Shown: positions 10,690 to 21,782 of the stretch, piece by piece
Layout of the letters: the number at the start of each line of letters is the position of its first letter
Position numbering within the stretch: the stretch's first letter is position 1
Source: Lepraria neglecta
Lineage: Eukaryota; Ascomycota; Lecanoromycetes; Lecanorales; Stereocaulaceae
Length of the DNA stretch: 64,000 nucleotides
NCBI GenBank assembly: GCA_033220425.1
Contig: CM065652.1
Location: 4,154,001-4,218,000, forward strand
Reading direction: 5' to 3'
Made by a program: the position numbers and the translations under genes
Notes under the pieces: generated by a model
Database searches by the model: none
The model's input: the letters and a program-made list of their open reading frames with translations, nothing else
What the model was told of the DNA's origin: nothing

Positions 10690-13535
10690 TCAATGTTGAC
10701 TACTGCATGCACTGTCGTCCGAAGACCATCCACTGATTGACTGTTCGTCATGCTCAGACGAGGAAGACGAACTACTCCCCTGGTGTGGTTTGACACGGCA
10801 GTTGCGCCGCCGATATCGCTTTGAGCGTGAACTCTGAGCCTCTGGTGGACGGGCCTTTCGCTTGTCATCTTGTATAAGAAATAAAGCGATATTCTCCATA
10901 TGACAAGCGACGTGCTGAGCGCTTGGGCCCAGAACATCGAAATGCAGAGGACATATTTGACACACATGAGTGCGGATATGTCTCTCCGTTTGTACAACAA
11001 ATGCTGCGGATTTGTGTTCACTAACAACATGGCTCTCCCACTCCAAGCGACTACCCCAGAGCTTCTCATGAAGCGCGCAACCATAGTGAGGGCATAAATA
11101 AGGGCGTAACCCTTCAAGTAGGTGGTTTCTAAGCCAGAAAGCCTCCGTCAGATTCTGAAAGTGCTACACTTTTGCCCTTGATTTGCTTACCTCATTCGTG
11201 ACCTATCATTGCGGAATTTGTCAATAGTTCGAGCACAACAACGACATGGAGAAGACAAGACCGAACCCACTGATGACTTTCTGATCAATGGACAAGGTGA
11301 AGTCTCGTGCAGAAATACAGGATAATCATCGGATTGGGGGCATAGAGGCTGCCCTCCACAACGGTATTCCCAATGATCTAATAGCTCACGCCGCCTTATG
11401 TTCGCTTTCCTCAATCGGTCAAGTAAGTCGCCACGTTCCGGGTGATACTTATACCGTATTTCAGGTGCAGATAATTCTGCGGAGGCAAAAAGCTCCTGTC
11501 TCCAGTTCCTAGAATCTATTTGTGCCTCTGATGAAGATTCAGTTGCTGTCTTTTCCACTGGAGAGCTCCATAAATCTCTCATTGGTTGAATATCATCATC
11601 TTTACTCGCCAACCAAATCTCGACACCAGCATCCAAAGCCCAGACTACTAATGCCGCATTTGCTCCTCGTATTGCTGCATCCAGTGTGCGTCCATAACAA
11701 CATGCTGGCGGAATTCAAGGAACCGCCGGTCTCGAGCATTTGCTGAAAGGTCTCTAAGTCGCCACTCAAGGCTGCAGCTTGTAGGCTTGTGCCCCAATAA
11801 TGGAGACGCTGGTCAACATCGACCCCATTTCGTATGAGAATTCTCACAATGTCGATGTGCCCATTCTCGCAGGCATGGTAAAGGCGACTTTTTCCCCAGT
11901 GGTTACGCGCACTGATGAGTTGTGGATCACACCTTACATGCTCCAAGACATGGCTTTCGAAGCCCCAGATACACGCAGTGAATAATGGGTGCGGCGGACA
12001 CGAGATAGCATCTTGTAGACGCAATCGTATCGGCCCTTCGGAAGATGATTTGTACTCAAAGCTCGCCACAAGAGACTGATCCATCTTCGAAAGGGGAGTG
12101 GCTGGCACAAGGCCATCCTTTCCCGCTGCAGTCGTTCCAAAAAACGTCGTCACTGTCAGCTGGCCTTTTCCAAACTTCCACTTTACTTCGGCCTTTTCGT
12201 AGTGCAATGCCCAAAAAAAACACGCATACATCTCGAAACTACTGAAATTCAACCCTTTTGCATCTTCACGACCGTCAGTTGGTAAGTAACCCCACTTTGA
12301 GTCGTCTTTGAGACTTACCAAGAACGCCAGACACGTTTCAGATGCTTGAGCATGTGCTGAACGTAACTTTATAGCTTCCCTCTGGCTGTTACGCAATAGA
12401 GATTGAACTAGAAATTCTCTTGCCGACCTGTGGGCATAGTTAACCCTGTCGGACTTGGTCACAAGTATGAAATTGTTGCCAATCTCGAGCAGAAATCTTC
12501 GTTCGATAACGGGATCAATGTCTCCATATTGGTCAAGTGCAACCGCTTGTACAAGACCATCCATGGTCAGGGGCCTAGAAGAGCAGAGAACCCATTGCAT
12601 GGCTTTGACCACTAGGGGTGTGTGTAAATCTGTCCATGGGTATTGAGACTAAATAAGTCTCTGTAGACGGAGTCCAATGATGGATGTCCCGAATCATGTC
12701 GTAATTCTTCGAGCTTTGTTTGAATATCCTTCGGATGGAGGATTGGGTTCGCTTTGTTGAGAATGACGTCGATCTGGAGCTCGACCCCCGGAACCTTTGC
12801 CCTAGGTCAATTGTGAGCGTTCCATAAGGGCAGGCCTTTTTGTTAAGTAAGGCCCAATAATGATCCTGTGGCGAGCAACCATGTCTGTGATCAAGTCAGG
12901 GCCATTCAGCAGAGCTTCACTCTAGTGAGAGTCGTTCAAGATCGGCTGTGGGGAAGTTTCAATACTTGAATTATAGGCGCAGGATGACCAGGCTTACCGA
13001 CAAAAGCAAGCAAATCCCAGCCCACGGTAGCCCAGCATGAATCGGGTCCGCGTTCGCAGCCGAAGTGCCCGCATCTTCGAAAGTCTTGATTATCTTGACG
13101 ATACGCTCCACCTGTTCTCGTATCCTGATTGACTTGTTGCCCCACTGCAACCTCCACTATCGCTGGAGAACTTGTTTCCTTTTTAACACCAAGACTGCGT
13201 GCACTTGCTCCTGGATGTTTAGGTTGACGTTTTGTGGACCTTCAGCAGCCCCTTCCAATACCCGCTCATATTCTCTGACAAGCTACTCATTCTCAACGAG
13301 CAGCTACTTATATGCAAGTCCCGATATATCATCCTGTGCGATCTGAGGCAAGGACTGGATATGTTGGGAAGGATCCGCTTGGGTCTTCGCATGTTTCTTT
13401 GGAGGTAAAGACTCTCCAGTCACTAATGATCCATCTCTTTTTGGCATCGCTTCGAGCTGTGATCGAACGCCTGAATCTATAAGGAGCAAGGCTAGGAGCA
13501 GGAGTATGGAATATGAAGGTATGTAGCTCGACCAA
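10690..13535 (-). pseudogene. Broken NLR: NACHT_N, ankyrin, AcuF zinc finger
   Basis: Read from 13535 downward. A NACHT_N-type domain is clear near 13310-13010 (QVERIVKIIKTFEDAG, DPIHAGLPWAGICLLL), with a probable intron after it, then LITDMVARHRI. The NACHT ATPase itself is missing: the text jumps near 12810 to the post-NACHT segment VELQIDVILNKANPI. Then come the winged-helix region (VVKAMQWVLCSSRPLT), ankyrin-like repeats (HACENGHIDIVRILIRNGVD) and, below 11640, an AcuF-type part (RLRKANIRRRELL, GLRPYLCPHYGC, HVACHMENIALF). In-frame TAG stops lie at 13304-13306, 13283-13285 and 13157-13159. Frameshifts are needed near 12620 and 11650. It cannot bind nucleotide and is probably non-functional, though the ankyrin/zinc-finger part might still be expressed. 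Confidence 0.7.
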
Positions 13536-13839
13536 GACTGCGCTTTTTATGCCTATGTATTGCCGCGGATTCTATAGCTTTTGATTTAGTGGTCGGTAGG
13601 AGGTCGGTGTTGGCGTGGCAAGACACCACATCTGCAAGAACAGACACTTACAACTTCCATGTAGGTCGTTGCAGTGACCTGGCCCGTGGGAGGCTAAAAC
13701 CATGTTGACAGCACGGAATTATACATGATTGAGAAATAGGGGTGTGAGATAGCCTTATAGCCTTACCTAGCGTGAGATGACCGCATAGTTGCTCATTCTT
13801 GAAAGCCCCTCTTACACCGTACTCAAAGCTGTACCCAAA

Positions 13840-15490
13840 ATGGCATCCTCAACATGGGCACAAGCTCAACTGTCCCAACTCCTGCCCCTCGACGAAGACT
13901 CTCTCCAGCAAATCCTCGACTACACCTCCACCCTCCCCAAAAAAGCCGCCGCGGAACACCTCAAGAACCTCCTAGGAGACTCACCCAAAGCACTGGACTT
14001 CATAAGCTCATACAACTCCCGTCGAGAGCCTCCTGCTGCAGTAAGCTCCACATCAGACGCCCCTAAGCCAACTCGAAAGCCCAGACAGAAAAAGCCCCCG
14101 CTCAACAAGCTTCCACCTCCACGGCAGCCAGAAGATTATGGCAATACGCAGGGCGCATACAAGAAGAGAGATGAGGACGACTATATGGCTGGGAACAGGT
14201 GGTTGCGCCCAGAGCCCGGTCTTTCGAAGACCCTGGCACTCTCAGACCAGCCAGATGCACGGCAGTTGCCCAAAACCACTACAGGGTCCTCTACAGTATC
14301 TGCAAAGCCTCCGCCTTCTGCAGCTGGACATCTGATCTCAGACCTGCCTAATGTCCGCTCTGGCTCTCGCACGCCCTCTCGCACCTCTTCCCCAGCTCCC
14401 AAGACCAAGATCAATGTGCCTGGCGGTGCTTCCATGCATGGCGCATCCTCTACTCTTCAAGACTTGGTACTATTTCCCTATTATGAAGTACGAGTTATCA
14501 ACTGACACGACCTCTTCCCAGGACTCCGCAATCCGCACCCTCGAGCTCCAAACCAACCCCTCCCTCTCTACTTCCTCCCCCACCGCCCGCCGCTGCACCT
14601 GCCTCGCAACCCGCCATCCTCTCCTCGCCGCAGCACCCAACTGCCTAAATTGCGGGAAGATCATATGCGTGAAAGAAGGTATAGGCCCCTGCACGTTCTG
14701 TGGGACACCACTCTTCACCTCCGAGCAAATCACATCAATGATCGACTCGTTACGTCAAGAGCGCGGACAGGAGAAGATGAATCTCAATAATGCGAGTCGC
14801 CGACGTGCTGAGGCCGCTACGCAGCCGCACCCTTTTACGAATCCTACTCCCGGTATTACAGCGTCTTCCTCCTCTACTCCAGACAAGACTCTCGATCTCG
14901 CAAAACAGCATAGAGACAAGCTTCTAGCCTACCAAGCTGAGAACGCTCGCCGCACACACATCATTGATGAAGCTGCAGATTTCGAAACACCCACTTCCGG
15001 GCAGAGCATGTGGTCCTCGCCCGTCGAACGAGCGGCGCAGCTGAAGCGACAGCAGAAAGTGCTACGGGAGCAGGAGTGGAACGCGAAGCCCGAATACGAA
15101 AAGAGAAAAGTGGTTGTCAGTGTTGACCTTGTTGGCGGCAAGGTGGTAAGAAGGATGGGCACGGTGGAGAAGCCTAAGGAGGTGGAAGAAGAAGAGATAA
15201 CAGACACCACGGTGGAGAACACAGATGGTCATGGCAACACCAGTGGCGGCGGAGCATTCAGCAAGAACCCACTACTGGGCGGACTAATACGGCCAGTCTG
15301 GAAGGGCAAAGGCCGCGATACTGCTACGGACGGAGTGGAGGATGATAAGGAGAACCAGCCAAGGAAGAATACATGGCGTAGGGTGCAGGATGAGAACGAC
15401 GACAATGAAGCATTGATACTGGACGGAGGTGTATACGGTGGAGATGATAACGATAGGACACTGGGCGATGAGGAGCATGGTTGTGGGTAG
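13840..15490 (+). CDS. RQT4: ASC-1/TRIP4-type C2HC5 zinc-finger protein
   Basis: Homologue of human activating signal cointegrator 1 (TRIP4) and yeast Rqt4, a subunit of the helicase complex that splits collided ribosomes in ribosome quality control. Two exons: 13840-14466 and 14522-15490, split by a 55 bp intron (donor GTACTA, acceptor CCCAG), give 531 residues. The N-terminal helical module (LDEDSLQQILDYTSTLPKK) and the proline-rich linker fit the family. The C2HC5 finger lies near residues 232-270 (RRCTCLATRHPLL, NCLNCGKIIC, GPCTFCGTPL). The C-terminal half holds a coiled-coil-like charged region and RERAAQLKRQQ-type helices. ATG 13840 is preferred over the longer frame because earlier codons lack an ATG. 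It acts in the cytosol on stalled ribosomes. Confidence 0.88.
14467..14521 (+). other. Intron of the ASC-1-like gene
   Basis: A 55 bp intron with donor GTACTA and acceptor TTCCCAG. Removing it keeps codon phase 0 and joins the linker to the zinc-finger exon. The intron contains an in-frame stop, so retention would truncate the protein before its zinc finger. Confidence 0.85.
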
Positions 15491-17874
15491 ATTAGAAAAT
15501 TGCATAGCCATCAAGCATCATGAGCGCTACTAAGTCCCTACATTCCAGACCATCCATTCACGCAACTATCCCCAACTGCTTATCATCCACTCCTCCGTTG
15601 AAATATTTGTAGCCTCTAGCTCATCCCATTCCCCCTCCTCCGCGTATCCCAACTAGATTATTGGTAGTATTTTCCGCCATACTTGCGCCTACACCACGCA
15701 CTGATTCGGCCCTGCTTTGCTTTGTAGTCTCAACACGTTGCGTCTCTTCAGTACATGTGTCTCTTCAGTACATGTGGCTTCGTGGTGGTGTTCGTTTTGC
15801 GATGTGGGTGATAATTGGGTAGAGGTGTGGAACGGACGGGTCGGTGATGGCGGAAGATGGCAAAAGCTCTAGGTAGGCGTAGTTGGAGTGGTTGGGAACC
15901 ACTGAGAGTCTGATCGTGCATTAGTATCCTATGCAACTTGCATTGGAGTGTGCGGATGTAGCAAAGAGCGGAAATTCAGGCTATGGGTGTGGGGGACGTA
16001 ATGTCTGCGGAGATATAATTGGGGGATTGATGGCTGTTGGAAGGGCGGGCAATTGAAGGGACAGAAGGAGGTTTTGATTGAGCATCGTAGGAAAAGGTCG
16101 TGTCGTGGAATGCTTTGCGCTTTGTACTTAGGAAAGTTAGAAAGATGGAGGGCGGAAGTCATGATGTAGAGTGTGTTGAGATGAGCATGGAAGGATTCCA
16201 CGAATGCATCTTGGTTGATGGGAAGGAACCAGAAATGAGGGGGAAAAAAGAAGGCGCGATGGTTTGTGGTAAGGAAAGAGAGGGAGGAATCTTGCTTACA
16301 TATAGCCTTATATGGGGTTCATTGGGTGGTGGTGGTGATGACGATGGTTGTTGTTAATTTATCGAGAGGTGTTTAGCCTGGTGTCGAATCCTCTATAAGC
16401 AGTGTAGCAATCGGTCTTAATGTTTCTTCTTTTACTCCTTCTCTTCCTGTCTCCAGACTCCTGACCACGGTACGGCGCCGGTTCCTCTTTCTAAGTTCTG
16501 TAATTTACAGTTAGCAGAAGGAGCTTGAGAAAGTTGAGCCACTGAAACATCGCGCCTTTAATAAAGTGTGAGGGGTTATTAGGGAACATATTGCAGCAAC
16601 AATGCACAACCACCAACACTGAGAAACTGCTCTTGCTTCGTAGAGAGCAAGGTAGATAGATGTAGATCAAACACCAGAAGCGATGACTGATCATAATGAG
16701 GTGCATAAGAGCAGTATGTGGTGTTTAGAGAGCGCGATGGTTTTGATGCTCCATAATTATGCGGCGCTGGAAAGGGGCAAATCCTTGGCACTTAAGTAGA
16801 AAGAGCGAGACAGAACACCACAACACATTTACCACTCTGGAAAAGGGCTTGGTCGGCGGGCAAAAAGGCAAGAACGTCGAGCATTCCAATGACGGTCCTG
16901 ACAAGGGCTTTGAGACCTCCCTTGACCCAAGAGGCTGAGCCAAAGATTGCCCATGATCATCGGGACTCGAACAGAGGACGTCTTAGCTAAGCGATCAGAG
17001 GTATAATACCAAATCGATAAGGTAAGGTACAATGCCGCAGTGACGCTCTCCTTCCCCAACCCCGCTGCGGAGATGTCGACAATCTTCTGCCCACACGAAG
17101 GTCGAGTTTGGTACCAAGGGTAAGCAAAGAGGGGAAGAGTAACTCGGACTTCCACACGAGAGCTGCGCATAGTGACGCAGGTTCTAGTCGTCGCCCTAGC
17201 TTGCTGAAAGGACCTTGCTGACCGTGTATGGCTTGCAAGATATTTTAGAGGCAGACACGGTCAAGGATATCGACATCACAGTCCAGCAGGGGAGGATCAG
17301 GTCTGCGAGACCTTGATTGGTCTCCATACCGACGCTGGGCTTGATTGAATTCTGCATCAAGACATCTCTGCTCAGTGCTGACACTTTCAGGATGACCTCC
17401 TCACACTCCCTACACCTTTTCATCCACAACAAGCCCTCAAAACACTCAAGATCAGGAGCGCAGATACAAGAGCAATCAAAGCAGAAGGTGAATGCAATGG
17501 GAATCATGCAAGCACAACATTATCATTCAGGGGCCTGTGGTATATAGCGCTTTGCGGTAGCCTGCTGAGGGTCGGTGGAGCCATTTTTTCTGGATACTGT
17601 GGTCTCGCATGAGGGGCTAAGACGCATCTACATAGCAAGCTAGAGCTGCGCCCAGTGTCTTGTTCCCAAAGGCGCTGCGAAATGTGCACGGTCCGGACAG
17701 TACGCAACGAAAGAGCGGCTGAAAGCTCGACGCTGTGCACAGCGTGAGCTAGGGGGCAAGAAAGATATGCGCAGTGAGGAGATACCAGCTGTCCAATTCA
17801 TGGTTCACAAGTCCGTCTTCTTCAGTCGGGGTTCCCTGCGATACTAGTTTTCGTGTGTGGCCGGTCTTCAACGC
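15491..17874. other. Long intergenic region
   Basis: About 2.4 kb between the ASC-1-like gene and a small minus-strand gene. It must include the 3' end of the former and the 3' end of the latter. Several frames of 60-113 codons occur on both strands (for example minus 17507-17196, cysteine-rich), but none has motifs, splice support or family resemblance. A 17 bp tandem repeat lies at 15742-15775. Confidence 0.4.
15742..15775. repeat. 17 bp perfect tandem duplication
   Basis: Two identical adjacent copies of GTCTCTTCAGTACATGT, at 15742-15758 and 15759-15775. It lies about 250 bp after the stop of the ASC-1-like gene, so it may fall in its 3' flank. It looks like a slippage duplication. Confidence 0.9.
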
Positions 17875-18296
17875 TCAGAAATGCCTTCCCTGACCAACAT
17901 TCATGCTCTTTTGGCCTTCTGGCCTAGACTTTCGTGCCTCCACTTCCGCAATCTTCGTCTCCAGCCCAGCCTTCTTTGCCATCAGGGCCGATCTTGTCTG
18001 CTCCAGGATTGCAATCTTGTCCGCAGGTGTGGCTTCTCGGCGAGCTTCGACTTTCTATACCAGCCACAATCGATCAGCAAAGTCTTTCGCACCTTAAGTA
18101 TATTGACGAGGAATGATTCGATGACAATTTAAGCACAATTGAGGACGAAGATGCGGAGTTTGCGAACCTGCTTCTTCTCCTGCTTCTCCTTCAATCCTGC
18201 GCCATACCAGGCTCCGGCCACGGCGAGAACACCAGCTGAGGCTGCCATGATGAGCGGGCGAGCTTTGACACCCCGGGACTTCATTAATTGAGACAT
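17875..18296 (-). CDS. Small single-helix membrane protein, 102 aa
   Basis: A two-exon gene not visible as one open frame. Exon 1 is 18168-18296, starting at ATG 18296 (MSQLMKSRGVKARPLIM). The intron is 18055-18167 (113 bp, donor GTTCGC, acceptor TATAG). Exon 2 is 17875-18054 and ends in GRHF-stop. Phase is kept exactly. The protein has a basic N-terminus, one transmembrane helix (about residues 15-38, IMAASAGVLAVAGAWYGAGL) and a charged helical tail (KEKQEKKQ, then LEQTRSALMAKKAGLETKIAEVEARK) likely to form a coiled coil. A basic start plus one helix fits a mitochondrial inner-membrane protein, but that is inference. I do not recognise the family. It is divergently transcribed from the SHB17-like gene across about 450 bp. 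Confidence 0.7.
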
Positions 18297-18747
18297 GCTC
18301 AAACTACATCGTCGAGTTTAGAAAGAATTTAAGTTCGTGGCCAAGGGAAGTCGTTCTGAAGCCTGATAGCCTGATAGCCTGATAGGGCTTAGCCTGGGTC
18401 GATTTACAGCTAAAGAATTCGAGATGACCTTCACTTTGCTATTAATCTCCCCTCACGGTTTGCAGGATATGAGGTGGAAGGGTAGTGCCAGACCAGAGCC
18501 TGATAGTCAACTCTTATCGAAGCCGTAGTGGCAGCTCAGGTGCCAGCGCTTCTATCTCTGCCCTAGCTACACAACGTCCTGCGGGACTTTCGGATAGCTC
18601 AATGAACAACGTCCTACCCAATAATGACTGATCCTTACGTGCATTGAGAAACTCAATTGACTATCTGCTTGAGCTACTGCGAAGAGCCAGCATTTCTACA
18701 GTCTTCTTCCAAGGTCCTCCCCTTCACTTCTACCCCACCATTCTGCG
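18297..18747. promoter_or_regulatory. Shared divergent promoter region
   Basis: The 451 bp between the start codons of the small membrane-protein gene (minus) and the SHB17-like gene (plus) must hold both promoters. It contains a short tandem repeat at 18361-18384. No specific factor site can be named from sequence alone. Confidence 0.5.
18361..18384. repeat. 8 bp unit repeated three times
   Basis: Three adjacent copies of GCCTGATA, 65 bp upstream of the start codon of the minus-strand small membrane-protein gene. It lies within the divergent promoter region, so copy number could affect spacing there. Confidence 0.85.
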
Positions 18748-19839
18748 ATGACGACCCCACGCGCCTTCATCATCCGCCATGGCGAAACAGAATGGTCACT
18801 TAATGGGCGCCATACAGGAACCTCAGACATACCACTAACATCCAATGGCGAGAAAAGAATCCGCGCAACAGGGAAAGCCCTTGTTGGAGACGACCGGCTC
18901 ATCGTCCCCTCCAAAATCGCCCACATGTGCGCTCCCCAACCCTCCTGCTCCCATCTTATCAAACCATATTCCTCCGCCATCCGCTCAATCCCAAACCGCG
19001 CCGCTGACCCCTTCGATTCTTCAGATACGTATCCCCCCGCCACCGCGCCCAAAGAACCCTCGAACTCCTTGACATCGGCTGCAGAGATAAGCTCCCATGG
19101 CAAGAATCCCGCAACCACACTCTCGATATACGCACGAATGCGAAGGTGCAGATTACAGAGGACATACAGGAATGGGATTATGGGGAGTATGAGGGGATTA
19201 CGAGTTTGGAGATTGAGGAGCGGAGGAAAGAGAAGGGGGAGGGAAAGTGGGATATTTGGCGGGATGGATGTCCGGGAGGAGAGTGAGTTGCTCCTCTACA
19301 CTTTGATCGTGGGCAAGGCTAGGAGAGAATTGTGGATAGGGGATGATGATGGTGCTGATGTGGTGCATGGGACAGGTCACCGGTGCAGGTTACGGAAAGA
19401 CTGGATAGGTTGATTCACGACATCAGGGCGCGCTTCCACGACCAAGCAATAGGCAAGCCGAAAGGCGAGGCGCCGATAAGTGATGTGCTACTCGTAGCAC
19501 ACGGGCATATACTACGAGCGTTCGCTATGAGGTGGATAGGCAGGGAGTTGACGGAGGGTGTGTCGCTGCTATTGGAGGGTATGTCGCCGTCTTACCCTGC
19601 TTGAGTGGAACGTATACTGATGATGTGTAGCTGGTGGTGTGGGGACATTAAGGTATGTAGACCAGTTTGCAGCCCAGGGAAAGAGGGTGCTAATGTGGAA
19701 GTTAGCTACGAACATCGAAGCGTTCATGAACCTGCTATCTTGTGAGTACCCTTTAGGCCCTATGTTGTGAGGTAGAAACTAATGAGACGGTAGATTAGGG
19801 GGGGCGTTCATGGTAGACCTTGTAGAGGACATCAAATAG
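18748..19839 (+). CDS. SHB17: SHB17-like sedoheptulose-1,7-bisphosphatase
   Basis: Histidine phosphatase superfamily, closest in pattern to yeast Shb17, which hydrolyses sedoheptulose-1,7-bisphosphate in riboneogenesis in the cytosol. Six exons: 18748-18926, 19025-19282, 19376-19578, 19631-19652, 19706-19741 and 19794-19839. They total 744 nt (247 residues). The catalytic phosphohistidine motif RHGETEW is at residues 10-16. YVSPRHRAQRTLELL, EWDYGEYEG and WDIWRDGCPGG follow, the last two being characteristic of Shb17. The second catalytic histidine is in LLVAHGHILRAF, near residue 187. The fourth exon is only 22 nt and the fifth only 36 nt, which is why no single long frame shows. Alternatives are other phosphoglycerate mutase-like phosphatases, but the DGCPGG and terminal GGVGTL/YEH blocks favour Shb17. 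Confidence 0.88.
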
Positions 19840-20068
19840 AAGCAATCACTGGTTTGAACAGACCGGATTCTTGTTTGCCCGTTTAGTTTTAAGGATATCA
19901 CCTGGCCTTGGGTATCATAATTGTATATGCCAACTATCCCTATCTACAGACATCTTTTCTTTTTCTAATCTAGGTGGTGATACAATGCACCCCATGTAAT
20001 TCAGAAAGTCTAGAAACCGAGACAGAAGCAGTACTGTACCCAACTAATGCAATGCTTAACGTAGATCA

Positions 20069-21782
20069 CTACCTCTCTTTCGGGCTCAGCATCAGCTCCG
20101 GACGGACGTATTTATCGAAGTCCTCTTCGCTCAATGCCTTCAATTCCATAGCGCTTTCTTTTAGTGTCAGACCCTTCTTGTGCGCGTTCTTTGCGACTTT
20201 TGAAGCGGCGTCGTAGCCGATGACTGGGTTTAGGCAGGTGACAAGCATGAGACTGGAGTGTTGTTAGCTAAGTGTTCTTGCTTTAGAGGCAAATGATTAG
20301 CATACCTTTCATGCAACAGCGTGCTAATCCGCTTCTCATCTGCCTCAATACCCACAACTAGGTTCTTCTCAAAGCTCCTCATTCCGTCACTGAGAAGACG
20401 AATACTGTGTATTAGATTGCGGATCAGAAGCGGCTTAAAGACGTTGAGCTCAAATTGCCCGTTCATGCCTCCAATCGTCACAGCTGTGTGGTTCCCTATC
20501 ACCTGGGCGCAGATCATAGTCAAAGCCTCAGCTTGCGTGGGGTTGACCTTTCCGGGCATGATAGAAGACCCCGGCTCATTCTCTGGTAGAATCAATTCTC
20601 CGAGTCCACAGCGAGGTCCAGATCCTAGGTATCGAATATCTTGCGCAATCTTGAATAGAGAGGTTGCAACGGTATTCAAAGCTCCTGAAGCTTCAACAAT
20701 TGCGTCATGTGTCGCCAGTGCTTCGAATTTGTTTGGGGCGGTCTTGAAATCGGCCTTTGTCATCCTGCTGATTTCTTCTGCGATGGCTTCGGCGAAACCT
20801 GCGAATGTGTTGATGCCTGTGCCGACTGCAGTTCCTCCTTGTGCCAATAGCTTTAGATGAGGGAGTGTAGCCTGCACGCGCTCAATGCCGCGACTTAACT
20901 GCGCGACGTAACCTGAGAACTCTTGGCCCAGAGTCAGAGGTGTAGCATCTTGTAAATGTGTTCGCCCAATCTTAATGATATGTTGGAATTGTTCGCTCTT
21001 CGCCTGCAATGCATCTCGCAGACTTCTCATTGAAGGGATTAACGATTCCTCGATCTCGAGTACTGCCGCGATGTGCATGACCGTGGGGAAGCTGTCGTTG
21101 GACGAGGCTGACATGTTGACATGATCATTAGGGTGAACGGGCTTCTTTGATCCCATCGTCCCTCCAAGTATCTCAATCGCGCGATTCGATATGACTTCGT
21201 TGGCGTTCATGTTCGACTGTGTCCCTGAGCCTGTCTGCCATACCACGAGAGGGAAATGGTCGATAAGTTTCAGAGAAGCAACTTCCTCAGCCGCTTGCTG
21301 GATGGCCTTGCCGATTTTTGGATCTTGAAAGCACTCAGCCTATGTGTATCTGCATAGCTGCATTGATATTACCGAGTCCAAACTGCATGTTCACAGTTGC
21401 TGCTGCGCCCTTCAGAATGCCGAAAGCTCGGACAATAGGTGGGGGCATTCGATCCTGCGGCTGATTGATCTTAAAATTCTCCAAAGATCGCTCAGTTTGC
21501 GCACCCCAGTATCTGTCCGAGGCCACCTGCACCTCGCCGAAGGCATCGGTCTCTGTTCGGGTAGATTGTGACTGTGTTCAAGTCCGCGTTAGCAGTTTGA
21601 TTTTGGGTCCATCTGCGCAGGAACAGAATGTTGTTGACGAGAATTTGACTGACCATGCTGGCGCGCTGTATTAAAGAGCGACTGCTTGGGTAGAGCGCTC
21701 TGTGTGGATGTTGGTGTATTGTAGAAGCTGCTCGAAGGCCTCGACAGGTTTGTGTTGGTGAGAAGAGCGAGCGGGCAAGCAT
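20069..21782 (-). CDS. FUM1: Fumarate hydratase, class II
   Basis: Fumarase of the TCA cycle (fumarate to L-malate), a homotetramer in mitochondria and often also in the cytosol. Four exons: 21654-21782, 21373-21571, 20306-21323 and 20069-20252. The introns (82, 49 and 53 bp) keep phase, giving 509 residues. Exon 1 encodes an Arg/Ser-rich presequence ([20 protein letters not shown]) typical of mitochondrial import. Exon 2 starts the enzyme ([22 protein letters not shown]). Active-site and signature motifs are intact: [41 protein letters not shown], and [11 protein letters not shown] near residue 360. The last codon of exon 1 is a Met directly before the enzyme proper, a possible start for a cytosolic form. 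The first ATG with a good presequence is at 21782; a longer upstream frame has no ATG. Confidence 0.95.

Noticed and set aside
16945-17010. tRNA-like 3' half on the minus strand (TGTTCGAGTCCCGAT)
   Set aside because: The T-loop-like string is present, but the T stem does not pair and no matching acceptor or anticodon stem can be drawn.
17196-17507. Cysteine-rich 103-codon minus-strand ORF as a transcription-factor fragment
   Set aside because: No Zn2Cys6 pattern and no flanking exons; the resemblance was too vague.
20321-20860. 179-codon plus-strand ORF
   Set aside because: Antisense shadow of the fumarase exon, which is strongly supported on the minus strand.
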